64,000 bases of DNA, taken from NCBI RefSeq assembly GCF_003815035.1, contig NZ_RKRK01000002.1, forward strand, positions 124,001 to 188,000, written 5' to 3'. This DNA is from Abyssicoccus albus. Its GTDB lineage: Bacteria > Bacillota > Bacilli > Staphylococcales > Abyssicoccaceae. The position numbers were made by a program, and so were the translations under genes. The notes under the pieces are model-generated. The model did not search any database. It was not told the origin of the DNA and worked only from the letters and a program-made list of their open reading frames with translations. Positions 7,642 to 16,083 of the stretch are shown piece after piece; position 1 is the first letter of the stretch; every line of letters begins with the position of its first letter.

Positions 7642-8343
7642 TTACTTTGTTTTAATAAATCTAGGTGGTTCATCTTTATAAACACATAAATGTGTATTTG
7701 CAATGTATGATAACTCTTTTTTGGGCATGATAATGTTTAACGGTTTTTCATTATATTGATTTGATAACATAAAGTAAGCATTCAAATCACTATTATTACT
7801 AATTTGAAGTCTATTACCTTTATTATTATTTCCTTTGAGAGACTCATAAACTTCTAATACATTTTCTTTATTAATTTGATATCTATCTTGTAGATATTCC
7901 TTTAATGTATTTTTGTTAATATGCATTGATTCAATTTTTACTATTTTATCATGATGAATTTTATTCTTTTTGTTATAACCCTTTTCTGTCCACCCCCAAT
8001 TAAATATATAAGTATCAGTACTATTGTATTTATTTCCAAACAACCAGCCATCTTTTGCTTTATCATCTTTAAAATACATCACTTCTAACGCAAATGTACT
8101 CAGTCCAGGATTACTCAAATCATCTTTAAAATAGTGTGCTGCTGTTTTTTCATCAATATTAAAGGATTCATTTTCATTGTAAAAACATCTTAAATCAATA
8201 CCACTATGCTGATCGTCAAGATTATTAGCTCGTTCAAATTTAACGTAAAATTCATCTTCTAGAGTAGGGTATAAGAATTGATCTAAAAACTTAACAATTT
8301 CTTCATCACTCTCAATATCGTTTTGCATTTGACTTTTATTCAT
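7642..8343 (-). CDS. Restriction-associated protein with PD-(D/E)XK-like motif
   Basis: 233 residues, AT-rich and lysine/asparagine-rich like its neighbour. I do not recognise a named family. Residues 46-66 read H-S-G-I-D50-L-R ... F-N-I-D64-E65-K66, the spacing and sequence expected for a PD-(D/E)XK nuclease core. A stretch T-F-A-L-E-V-M-Y-F ... G-W-L-F follows. The start overlaps the end of the GATC endonuclease gene by 8 nt, so the two are co-translated. It may be a second nuclease, an accessory specificity or control subunit, or a nuclease-fold protein without activity. Catalysis is an inference from the motif only. Confidence 0.6.
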   Translation of the reverse strand: MNKSQMQNDIESDEEIVKFLDQFLYPTLEDEFYVKFERANNLDDQHSGIDLRCFYNENESFNIDEKTAAHYFKDDLSNPGLSTFALEVMYFKDDKAKDGWLFGNKYNSTDTYIFNWGWTEKGYNKKNKIHHDKIVKIESMHINKNTLKEYLQDRYQINKENVLEVYESLKGNNNKGNRLQISNNSDLNAYFMLSNQYNEKPLNIIMPKKELSYIANTHLCVYKDEPPRFIKTK

Positions 8344-9718
8344 CTACAACACCTACCTGTTTTTCTATATATTCTTTATTCAACCAAAAACACTGTTTAG
8401 TAATCATTTGTCCATCTGGCAATTCGTATTGATCTGATGAATCTCTTGCTTTAGGTCTAATATGACACATAGGTGATTCACTTGCACTTGGTAGATTATT
8501 CGTAATACCACGGTTAGTTTTTGTTAGTGTAACCCCTTCATGGAGAATGTTTTGAGTTTTTAAGTAGAACGTTTTTAAATGGGTATCAATCTCTTGTTCA
8601 GGCATATTCCATAAATGTATTCCTCTAAAAACTTTTTCACCCTCTGAATTCATTTGAAAAACTATAAATAACCATTTAGTTGTTTCGAACATTTCTCTAA
8701 GTGAACTGTCTTCCCAATCCGTCTCGAGATAATTTTGAAAATCAATTTGTTCAAATGACATATGTTCTTTCATCTTGCCATTTGGTTTTAAATTAATCGT
8801 TTTAAATTTAATATTAAACTTTTCAAATTCGTCAATGTTGTTTAGGTTATTTCCTTTAATTCCAAGCATAGCACTCATCAGTACAGGTATTTTTGATTTT
8901 CCTTTGGATAGTGGTACATTTAAATCTTTAGCAATTTGTTTATCTGTCATTCCGTAATAATGCTTAAATTTATTTTCTAAGATGCTTTCTAAAGATTTCT
9001 CGTTAATTTCACGTGATGTTGTTATGGATTCTAAATATTCATTAGAGATTAATTTCCTAACTAAATTTGACATGTAACCTTGTTTTAAAGAATAGGCTCT
9101 TTGTTTTGCTTTAATATCACTGCAAGGTTGTGTTCTTAACGACTTTTTGGCAGTACTACCTTTTGTACAAGCACCTAGAATAAGTGTATCTCCTTCAGAA
9201 AGAAGATGAGCTTCTCCATTTTTTATTCTATTATGTATTAACTTCCAGTCTTTTTTTATTAATTCCAAATCTTCTTCTGGAAAGTCCAATAAATGGACTT
9301 TAACTATTTGTGTATTCTTTCTATCCATTTTATTGTTTTTATCTTTTTTATATTCGTAAAAGAATAATAAAAGTTTAGAATTCTTAGTCCAAAAACTAGA
9401 GGAGTAGAAAGAATTATTTACTTCAGATTCGTAATTTATTATGTTTAATACGAGTCTTTCTTTTGCTTTTAGTTTTCCTGACTTCATTTTAGTTATTCCA
9501 GTAGCTTTTAGCTCAATACCAACATCAGCAAAATCAGCTTCGGCATTAGAATTAATTTCATAGCCGAAATAACTTGCCTCAATAATGTGTCCAACGGAAC
9601 CTTTTACATTGGTATTTTCCAACATATCATGTTTATCGATTTCGTATAGATATTTTCCTTCCGCTTCCTTTGCATAATCTATAAGATCATCAACCGTTGA
9701 ATATTCAAACTTCGCCAT
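8336..9718 (-). CDS. Type II restriction endonuclease, Sau3AI/MutH family (GATC)
   Basis: 460 residues; RBS AGGAG before the ATG. The N-terminal MutH-like domain shows K-G-S-V-G-H-I-I-E47, then D62 and E69-L-K71 in D-V-G-I-E-L-K-A, matching the E/D/ExK active-site layout and spacing of MutH and Sau3AI. The C-terminal half is the second, effector MutH-like domain of Sau3AI-type enzymes, where the catalytic motif is lost. It should cleave unmethylated GATC. It has its own start region, separated from the methyltransferase gene by a terminator, so it may be expressed separately and later than the protective enzyme. Confidence 0.85.
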   Translation of the reverse strand: MAKFEYSTVDDLIDYAKEAEGKYLYEIDKHDMLENTNVKGSVGHIIEASYFGYEINSNAEADFADVGIELKATGITKMKSGKLKAKERLVLNIINYESEVNNSFYSSSFWTKNSKLLLFFYEYKKDKNNKMDRKNTQIVKVHLLDFPEEDLELIKKDWKLIHNRIKNGEAHLLSEGDTLILGACTKGSTAKKSLRTQPCSDIKAKQRAYSLKQGYMSNLVRKLISNEYLESITTSREINEKSLESILENKFKHYYGMTDKQIAKDLNVPLSKGKSKIPVLMSAMLGIKGNNLNNIDEFEKFNIKFKTINLKPNGKMKEHMSFEQIDFQNYLETDWEDSSLREMFETTKWLFIVFQMNSEGEKVFRGIHLWNMPEQEIDTHLKTFYLKTQNILHEGVTLTKTNRGITNNLPSASESPMCHIRPKARDSSDQYELPDGQMITKQCFWLNKEYIEKQVGVVDE

Positions 9719-9762
9719 ATCGTCACTCCTGTCTATAATTTAAGTATAGTAAAAAAATTCAA

Positions 9763-9793
9763 ATAAAAAAAGCTTATCTATAATAGATAAGCT
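9763..9793 (-). terminator. Terminator of the methyltransferase gene
   Basis: On the - strand, a 10-bp stem AGCTTATCTA / TAGATAAGCT with a 3-nt loop is followed by a T7-rich run. It overlaps the methyltransferase stop codon and separates its transcript from the endonuclease gene. Confidence 0.85.
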
Positions 9794-11030
9794 AAAACAA
9801 GTTTAATTGAATTGAATCATCACTATGTTCTTGTTCAATTCGTTCGATTTCATTTCCAATTCTAGTGACCAATGGAATTACTAAAGCATTTCCCATACAA
9901 AAATAACGCATTTTATTTGGCATTCCTTCAGTCCAATTATCAGGAAAACCATTTAATCTTTCGGCTTCAATAGGCGTAAGAGTTCTATAATTATCCCCGT
10001 CTTTTATGAAATGTGAACTTCTATTCACAGAGGATTCACTCGTTAACATTGTTCTTGCTGGTTTATTTATATCATCATAAGGAGACATGCCGCCTTCTGA
10101 ATATTGATATTCATGGCCAGTGGCTGAAGTTCGCTTTAGCTTTTTTGGACCTCTTAAATACTTGAACTTTTCAATTTTTTCTTCTGATAAGAAATATTCT
10201 TCTGATACATTATTTTCTAATATATCTCCAAGTGTTTTAGGTGTTTCTTCAATTGGAATTGTATGTGCTGTATAAATATGACCATCTCTAATAATGCCAG
10301 ACGTATGAAAATTAAAGCTAAAATGATCAGAGATATTAACTGTATCATGTCCAAGTTGAACTTCATTTTCTCTATCTTTATATAATTCTTCTAAAACTGG
10401 AAAACCACTTGCAAATAATCCAGACTTTAATACGACTTCTTTATTTGAAATATTTTTTATAGATTTCGCGTAATTACTATTATTTAAATAACCAAAGATA
10501 AAAACTCTACGTCTTTTTTGAGCATTTCCATATTCAGCAGCGTTGATAACACGCCATTCAACGTCGTACCCAAGTTCATTTAAAGTCGAAAGCATAACAC
10601 CAAAATCACGACCCCGTTGTTTTGAAGGTGATTTTAATAATCGATCAACATTTTCTAAAAGGAGGTATTTAGGTCGTGTGTTTTGTATGAAACGAACAAT
10701 CTCCCAAAATAAAACGCCTTTTTTTCCTCTCATACCAAGTTCACCATTCAAAGATCTTGCAACAGAGTAATCTTGGCATGGAAATCCACCAACAATCATA
10801 TCTACATTTGTATTTTTCATTTCTTCATCTGAAACTTCTGCAATATCTACATTAGAATGTTCCCCAGTAGTGAAGTTACGATTATAACAGTCAAAAGCAT
10901 GTTGAACTTTTCTTGAAGGCTCCCATTGGTTAGCCCATGTAATATCAAATATTTTGTTTTCTGTATTCTCTAATCCGATTCGGAAGCCACCAACCCCCGC
11001 AAAGAGTTCAGCTACTTTAATAGTTTTCAT
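9792..11030 (-). CDS. DNA (cytosine-5) methyltransferase, cognate of the GATC endonuclease
   Basis: 412 residues from the ATG at 11030, which follows GAGAGGAAG. An in-frame ATG at 11060 lacks a good site. Motifs of C5-methyltransferases appear in order: F-A-G-V-G-G (residues 10-15), G-G-F-P-C85-Q-D-Y-S with the nucleophilic cysteine, L-L-E-N-V, Q-K-R-R-R-V-F-I, and G-N-A-L at the C-terminus. Its neighbour is Sau3AI-like, so modification of the C in GATC is expected. It has no N-terminal HTH domain. The promoter carries a GATC-centred palindrome, which suggests methylation-sensitive or direct autoregulation. Confidence 0.9.
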   Translation of the reverse strand: MKTIKVAELFAGVGGFRIGLENTENKIFDITWANQWEPSRKVQHAFDCYNRNFTTGEHSNVDIAEVSDEEMKNTNVDMIVGGFPCQDYSVARSLNGELGMRGKKGVLFWEIVRFIQNTRPKYLLLENVDRLLKSPSKQRGRDFGVMLSTLNELGYDVEWRVINAAEYGNAQKRRRVFIFGYLNNSNYAKSIKNISNKEVVLKSGLFASGFPVLEELYKDRENEVQLGHDTVNISDHFSFNFHTSGIIRDGHIYTAHTIPIEETPKTLGDILENNVSEEYFLSEEKIEKFKYLRGPKKLKRTSATGHEYQYSEGGMSPYDDINKPARTMLTSESSVNRSSHFIKDGDNYRTLTPIEAERLNGFPDNWTEGMPNKMRYFCMGNALVIPLVTRIGNEIERIEQEHSDDSIQLNLF

Positions 11031-11071
11031 GTGATTCTTCCTCTCAACAGAAATGTACATTTTTATTAATT

Positions 11072-11100
11072 ATTATATCGAACGATCGTTCTACAATCAA
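11072..11100 (-). promoter_or_regulatory. Methyltransferase promoter with GATC palindrome in the spacer
   Basis: On the - strand: TTGATT (11095-11100), a 17-nt spacer, TATAAT (11072-11077). The spacer contains the perfect 12-bp palindrome GAACGATCGTTC (11080-11091), which has the target site GATC at its centre. Confidence 0.8.
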
Positions 11101-11246
11101 TCATTTATAATTTGTTATAATATAAAAAATAATTAAATTATTAAATTGATTTTATGTTATTATAAAGTGATTTTACATATTTAAATATTGATAAATAGAT
11201 ATAAAGCAATTTAAAGTATAATAGTAAACTTCAAAGGATGAAAGTA

Positions 11247-12464
11247 ATGAATAAATCATCACATTTTTCATTAGACTTTTATAAATTATTATTCACCAAT
11301 ATATTCTCTAATTTAGGTGAAATTATATTTAATGTAACAGTCTTAACTTTAATTTATGCTCATACTAAAAGTGTTTTTGAATCTACTTTAGTCATCGTAA
11401 TATCTATGTTAGCGAAGGTAATCGGAAGTTATATTGGCAGTAACTATATATTCCACAAATTCAGTATACGCAATGTATTAATTTACAGTGAATCCTTGAG
11501 AATTATATTTGCAATCATTTTCATATTTCTAATTCCGATACATCATTTTGAAAATATTTATATTTTATTTATATTAGTATTTTTAATTAACATCAGTAAT
11601 AGCTTTTTCACACCCGGTAGTTTAGCTTTAATACCTATTATTTTAAGCAAAGAAAAATTGATTCAGGGCAATAGTTGGTTCTCGATATCAAACCAATTAA
11701 CACAAACGATAGGCTGGCTAGTTGCTGTTCCTATCGTAAATTTTTTAGGTAATATTATAAGCATTATAGTGTACATTTTTTTATTTATTATATCGTTATT
11801 ATTAATATTGTTCATGAGGGCAGATAGTATAAAGCGTGATGAAAATAATATCACTAACTTTACTAAAGCATTAAAGTTTATTCGTGATAAAAAAATTGTT
11901 CGCGATATTACTATGATGGATTTACTAGAAACTTCAGCAAATATCATCTGGATGCCTACATTTTTATTAACATTTACTTTAGAAATTTTAAATGAAGGCG
12001 AACATATTTGGGGTATACAAGGGGCAACCTATACTTTAGGTTCGCTATTAGGTAGTATAATTTTAATTAAATTTAGTAAAAGTTTCAATCGACTTGGTGG
12101 TTATACGATTGTACTATCTGCTTTTATCATGTTTTTACTTACGATAGGTTATTCATTAAATAGTTTGGCAATTATAGCAATTATTATTTGTTTTATTGAT
12201 GGCCCGGCATATCAAATTCGCGAGACTGTCCAAAAGTCTATTTTACAAACTGAGATTCCATTGGATATACAATCGAGTGTTTATTCAACAATTAATACTT
12301 TAATCTTTGGCAGTTATATCATTTGGTTGTTACTCGGTAGTTACATGGCAGATATATTTGGTGTTCAGTGGATATTTGTATTCGCTGCAATATTATATTT
12401 TTTAAGTACTGTCATTGCATTTACTTCTAACGAAATTAGAAGGTATAGAATACTTAATGAATAG
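11247..12464 (+). CDS. MFS efflux transporter (AT-rich)
   Basis: 405 residues with about 12 membrane segments. I chose the ATG at 11247 over one at 11238, because AAAGGATG then stands at ribosome-site distance. The protein is of the MFS_3 exporter type and is distantly similar to the MFS protein at 18625-19848 (both open with F-Y-K-L-L). Its base composition is as AT-rich as the restriction genes next door, and unlike the met and suf genes, so it may have arrived with that island. Substrate unknown; drug or macrolide efflux is a family-level guess. Confidence 0.7.
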   Translation: MNKSSHFSLDFYKLLFTNIFSNLGEIIFNVTVLTLIYAHTKSVFESTLVIVISMLAKVIGSYIGSNYIFHKFSIRNVLIYSESLRIIFAIIFIFLIPIHHFENIYILFILVFLINISNSFFTPGSLALIPIILSKEKLIQGNSWFSISNQLTQTIGWLVAVPIVNFLGNIISIIVYIFLFIISLLLILFMRADSIKRDENNITNFTKALKFIRDKKIVRDITMMDLLETSANIIWMPTFLLTFTLEILNEGEHIWGIQGATYTLGSLLGSIILIKFSKSFNRLGGYTIVLSAFIMFLLTIGYSLNSLAIIAIIICFIDGPAYQIRETVQKSILQTEIPLDIQSSVYSTINTLIFGSYIIWLLLGSYMADIFGVQWIFVFAAILYFLSTVIAFTSNEIRRYRILNE

Positions 12465-12485
12465 AAAGATTATTATACGAAATGG

Positions 12486-12519
12486 AAACCGCAATTGATG
12501 TTTTATTAATTGCGGTTTT
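12486..12519. terminator. Terminator between MFS and Nudix genes
   Basis: An 11-bp stem AAACCGCAATT / AATTGCGGTTT with an 11-nt loop and T-rich flank lies between convergent genes, so it is probably bidirectional. Confidence 0.8.
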
Positions 12520-12525
12520 AACGTT

Positions 12526-12918
12526 TTATATTCCATTTTTTATCTTCTCAATCGCCTCAATATCTGCTGGGGCCCATTCTACTGAGTCCAACTCATCTCT
12601 AGACAACCACTTCATATCCTGATGCTCACGCAACACAATCGAATCACTCACCATCTCAGCATAATACGTCGTGAGTTCTATCGTCGCAAAATCATACTCA
12701 TACACTGTTGTCACAATCTTATCCAACACATTAATCTCACAATCCATCTCTTCCATTAACTCCCGCTTCAACGCCGCTTCTGGCAATTCACCGTCTTCAA
12801 TCTTCCCACCTGGAAACTCCCACATATTCGGTAAAGACTTCTCACCGTTTCGTTGTGCGCAGAGTATTTTCTCATCTTTTTCAATGACAGCGCCTACGAC
12901 TTTTACATATTTCTTCAT
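12526..12918 (-). CDS. Nudix hydrolase, MutT/8-oxo-dGTP diphosphatase-like
   Basis: 130 residues. The Nudix box runs G-G-K-I-E-D-G-E ... R-E-L-M-E-E-M-D-C at about residues 37-60; the usual Gly near the end of the box is Asp here. The preceding W-E-F-P-G-G is the typical MutT context, so the likely role is clearing oxidised nucleotides. Other (d)NTP substrates are possible. It stands alone, with a GGGG ribosome site before the ATG. Confidence 0.85.
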   Translation of the reverse strand: MKKYVKVVGAVIEKDEKILCAQRNGEKSLPNMWEFPGGKIEDGELPEAALKRELMEEMDCEINVLDKIVTTVYEYDFATIELTTYYAEMVSDSIVLREHQDMKWLSRDELDSVEWAPADIEAIEKIKNGI

Positions 12919-13040
12919 GATATACCCCCTTATTTGATCTTATTATATCAAAGAAATAGTTCATCTTGTACGTGTGTGATTGCGTAATTTCTTTTAGTAA
13001 TTATGTGAATTCTAATTTATTAGAAAATATAAAATAGTTG

Positions 13041-13069
13041 TTGCATTCTAAAAACGATGGTGTTATCAT
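13041..13069 (+). promoter_or_regulatory. Promoter of the metNIQ operon
   Basis: TTGCAT (13041-13046), 17-nt spacer, TATCAT (13064-13069), about 20 bases upstream of the riboswitch. Confidence 0.65.
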
Positions 13070-13091
13070 TATAAACAACTTAATAAAACAA

Positions 13092-13198
13092 CTCTTATCC
13101 AGAGTGGTGGAGGGATGTGCCCTTTGAAGCCCGGCAACCGTCTTAAATGACAAGGTGCCAATTCACAATAAGCTTAATGACTTATGAAGATGAGAGAA
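13092..13198 (+). promoter_or_regulatory. SAM-I riboswitch (S-box)
   Basis: The conserved core reads CTTATCCAGAG-TGG-GGAGGGA, then GAAGCCCGGCAACC, AAGGTGCCAATTC and GATGAGAG, which together define the S-box. It precedes a methionine ABC importer. High S-adenosylmethionine should favour the terminator at 13213-13243. Confidence 0.97.
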
Positions 13199-13212
13199 AG
13201 TATGATCGTATC

Positions 13213-13243
13213 GCTTTCTCTTTATATAAGAGAAAGCTTTTTT
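13213..13243 (+). terminator. Riboswitch-controlled terminator
   Basis: The stem GCTTTCTCT / AGAGAAAGC is followed by TTTTTT. GAGAGAAAG at the 3' edge of the aptamer can pair with the left arm as an antiterminator. The remaining 140 bases to metN show no further structure that I can support. Confidence 0.92.
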
Positions 13244-13385
13244 AGTTTACTTTCTCTTCCGCTTTACCTTGGCTTCCTTTTATTCTGCTAAACCGTTAAT
13301 CCGTATATTCACTCTGGATGTGTATTGTTTATATTAGGTTCATCAATAATCTATTAAGTGAATTTGATCAAGAGGTAGGTGTCAT

Positions 13386-14405
13386 ATGATTGAGTTAAAA
13401 AATATATCCAAAGTGTTCAACGTCCGTGGTGAAGATATTACGGCGGTGCGTGATGTGAATTTGACGATTCGTGAGGGTTCTATCTTTGGGGTGATTGGTT
13501 TTTCTGGGGCTGGTAAGAGTACATTGATTCGAATGTTCAACCAGCTTGAATCCCCGTCGAGTGGTGAGGTCGTGATTGGTGATGATTCGATGTCGAAATT
13601 ATCGCCTAAGGCGCTTCGTAAGAAGCGTGAGAAGGTATCGATGGTGTTCCAGCATTTCAATTTATTATGGTCTAGAACGGTATTACAGAATATTATGTAT
13701 CCGTTAGAGATTGCTGGGGTGAACAAGAAAGAGGCTCGTGTGCGGGCACTTGAGCTTGTTGAGCGTGTTGGGTTGAGTGGTCGTGAGTCGTATTATCCGA
13801 GCCAATTATCTGGGGGTCAGAAACAACGTGTTGGGATTGCGCGTGCGCTGGCGAATGGTCCTTCGGTATTGCTTTGTGATGAGGCGACGAGTGCTCTAGA
13901 TCCTAGGACGACGGATGAGATTCTTGATTTACTCGTTCGATTGAAAGAAGAGGAGCAGTTAACGATCGTGCTGATCACCCATGAGATGCACGTCATTCGT
14001 AAAATTTGTGACGAGGTGGCGGTGATGGAGCATGGTGAGATTATTGAAGTAGGTCCTGTGCGTGATGTGTTCGAATCGCCTAAACACGCTGTGACGAAGG
14101 AGTTCATCAAAGAAGATATCGATGATGATGGTGGTGTGATCGAGCAGTTAATCGATGAACAGATGTATCATATTTATCGGTTGAAGTTTATCGGAGAGTC
14201 GACGACAGAGCCGATCGTGAGTTATTTAACGAAGGCGTACGATATTGAGGTGAATATTTTGCAAGCAAATATGAAGTACGGTCGCGATGGGGCTTATGGT
14301 TCGTTGCTCGTTCAATTTTTACCACCTGGTGGCTTTGACTTCGAAGTCATTCGAAGAGATTTAAAATCACGTCATGTAGAAATCGAGGTGGTTATCGATG
14401 AATAA
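13386..14405 (+). CDS. metN: Methionine ABC importer ATP-binding protein
   Basis: 339 residues. Walker [10 protein letters not shown], signature L-S-G-G-Q-K-Q-R and Walker [10 protein letters not shown] are present. A C-terminal NIL/ACT-like domain of about 80 residues (from roughly residue 255) is the methionine-sensing domain of MetN. It is first in metN-metI-metQ behind a SAM riboswitch, which supports methionine uptake. It overlaps metI by 8 nt. Confidence 0.95.
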   Translation: MIELKNISKVFNVRGEDITAVRDVNLTIREGSIFGVIGFSGAGKSTLIRMFNQLESPSSGEVVIGDDSMSKLSPKALRKKREKVSMVFQHFNLLWSRTVLQNIMYPLEIAGVNKKEARVRALELVERVGLSGRESYYPSQLSGGQKQRVGIARALANGPSVLLCDEATSALDPRTTDEILDLLVRLKEEEQLTIVLITHEMHVIRKICDEVAVMEHGEIIEVGPVRDVFESPKHAVTKEFIKEDIDDDGGVIEQLIDEQMYHIYRLKFIGESTTEPIVSYLTKAYDIEVNILQANMKYGRDGAYGSLLVQFLPPGGFDFEVIRRDLKSRHVEIEVVIDE

Positions 14406-15093
14406 GAGTTTTAAAGATATTATTGTAGAAATTGTCACGATGCCAAATGTGAGATGGGATGATGTTTGGGTTGCTGTATATGAGACGTTATATATGACGG
14501 TCGTGTCGACATTTTTTGCGTTTATATTCGGTATTATCCTCGGATTGTTACTGTTCTTAACGTCGACAAGAGAAGATCGTGTTAGTCGAGTGTTCTATAG
14601 TATTGTTTCATTTATTGTGAACTTGTTTAGAGCGATTCCATTTATCATCTTAATCTTAATCTTGATACCATTTACGAGTTTATTACTCGGGACGATTAGT
14701 GGTCCAACAGGGGCTTTACCTGCGTTAATCATTGGCGCATCACCGTTCTATGCAAGACTGGTCGAGATTGCATTAAAAGAGATTGATAAAGGCGTTATAG
14801 AAGCGGCTGAGTCGATGGGTGCGACAACACGATCGATTATATGGAATGTCCTCATTCGTGAATCATTACCAGCGTTAATCTCTGGCATTACCGTCACAGC
14901 CATTGCCCTTGTCGGTTCGACAGCCGTTGCGGGTGTTATTGGCGCCGGTGGATTAGGAAATTTAGCATATTTAGTCGGATTTACAAGGAACCAAAACGAC
15001 GTCATTTGGGTGTCGACGATTTTCATCTTGATCATCGTCTTTATCATTCAATGGACAGGAGACTTGTTAGCACGACGCGTCGATAAGAGGTAA
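14398..15093 (+). CDS. metI: Methionine ABC importer permease
   Basis: This 231-residue integral membrane protein has five to six segments and a binding-protein-dependent transport loop E-A-A-E-S-M-G-A (residues about 136-143), which couples to MetN. The start ATG lies inside the end of metN with an in-gene GAGGTGG ribosome site, so the two are translationally coupled. Confidence 0.95.
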   Translation: MNKSFKDIIVEIVTMPNVRWDDVWVAVYETLYMTVVSTFFAFIFGIILGLLLFLTSTREDRVSRVFYSIVSFIVNLFRAIPFIILILILIPFTSLLLGTISGPTGALPALIIGASPFYARLVEIALKEIDKGVIEAAESMGATTRSIIWNVLIRESLPALISGITVTAIALVGSTAVAGVIGAGGLGNLAYLVGFTRNQNDVIWVSTIFILIIVFIIQWTGDLLARRVDKR

Positions 15094-15158
15094 GTTAGTA
15101 AGTAGTAAAGATATAGCATAAAATTTAATCATTATAAAAAATATTGGAGGCATTTGAA

Positions 15159-16010
15159 ATGAAAAAAATTATTTATTTAATCGCAACATTGACTATTGTA
15201 TTCGTATTGGGAGCGTGTAGCAATGAAGATAGTAAAGACAGTGGACAGCAAAGTGACAGCGGGAATAAAGAGGATAAAAAGATTACGGTTGGTGCATCAC
15301 CGGCACCTCATGCTGAAATTTTAGAACAAGTAAAGCCGGTCCTTGAAGAACAAGGCTACGAATTAGATATTAAGATAATTAATGATTATACGACACCGAA
15401 TAAGTTATTAGATGCCGGAGAAATAGATGCGAACTATTTCCAACATACACCGTACTTAGAGAAAGAAAAAGAAAACAAAGGATATAAGATTGAAGTTGCT
15501 GGGAATGTACACCTTGAACCAATGGCGGTCTATTCTAAGAAATATGACTCATTAGAAGATTTACCAGAAGGTGCTGAAGTGTTCGTATCGAATAATCCAG
15601 CAGAGGAAGGTCGTTTCTTAGGATTCTTCGTAGAGGCTGGATTGATTACATTAAAAGACGGTGTTGAATTAAAAGATGCGACATTTGATGATATTAAAGA
15701 AAACAAAAAGAACATCAAATTCAACAACAAACAAGCGGCTGAATTCTTACCGAAGTCTTATGATAATGACGAAGGAGATGCGGTGATTATTAATTCTAAC
15801 TTCGCGTTAGAACAAGGGTTAAGTCCGAAGAATGACTCAATCGAATTAGAGAAACCAGAAGATAATCCTTACGTAAACTTTATCGCTGTTCAAGAAGGAC
15901 ATAAAGACGACGATAAGATTAAAGCGTTAGTAGATGCGTTACAGTCTGAAGACGTTGAGAAATTCATCGATCAAAAGTATGATGGTGCGGTAATTTACGC
16001 AGAACAATAA
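15159..16010 (+). CDS. metQ: Methionine-binding lipoprotein
   Basis: 283 residues from the ATG at 15159 (RBS TTGGAGG). The signal peptide ends in the lipobox L-G-A-C, with Cys at about residue 21, followed by a Ser/Asp/Lys-rich linker. The rest is the NlpA/MetQ fold with P-A-P-H-A-E-I-L near the start. It captures methionine outside the membrane and delivers it to MetI. A strong terminator follows. Confidence 0.95.
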   Translation: MKKIIYLIATLTIVFVLGACSNEDSKDSGQQSDSGNKEDKKITVGASPAPHAEILEQVKPVLEEQGYELDIKIINDYTTPNKLLDAGEIDANYFQHTPYLEKEKENKGYKIEVAGNVHLEPMAVYSKKYDSLEDLPEGAEVFVSNNPAEEGRFLGFFVEAGLITLKDGVELKDATFDDIKENKKNIKFNNKQAAEFLPKSYDNDEGDAVIINSNFALEQGLSPKNDSIELEKPEDNPYVNFIAVQEGHKDDDKIKALVDALQSEDVEKFIDQKYDGAVIYAEQ

Positions 16011-16020
16011 TTTATATCAA

Positions 16021-16068
16021 AGACCTCACATCCTATTGTATAATAAGCAATAGGATGTGAGGTCTTTT
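16021..16068 (+). terminator. Terminator of the metNIQ operon
   Basis: A perfect 18-bp stem begins AGACCTCACATCC, has a 9-nt loop and is followed by TTTT. The ribosome site of the next gene starts just after it. Confidence 0.93.
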
Positions 16069-16083
16069 CGTGGAGGTTGTTCA

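Noticed and set aside
13244-13385. Second regulatory RNA or leader peptide between the SAM riboswitch terminator and metN
   Set aside because: I found no conserved motif, strong hairpin or supported start codon with a ribosome site in this stretch.
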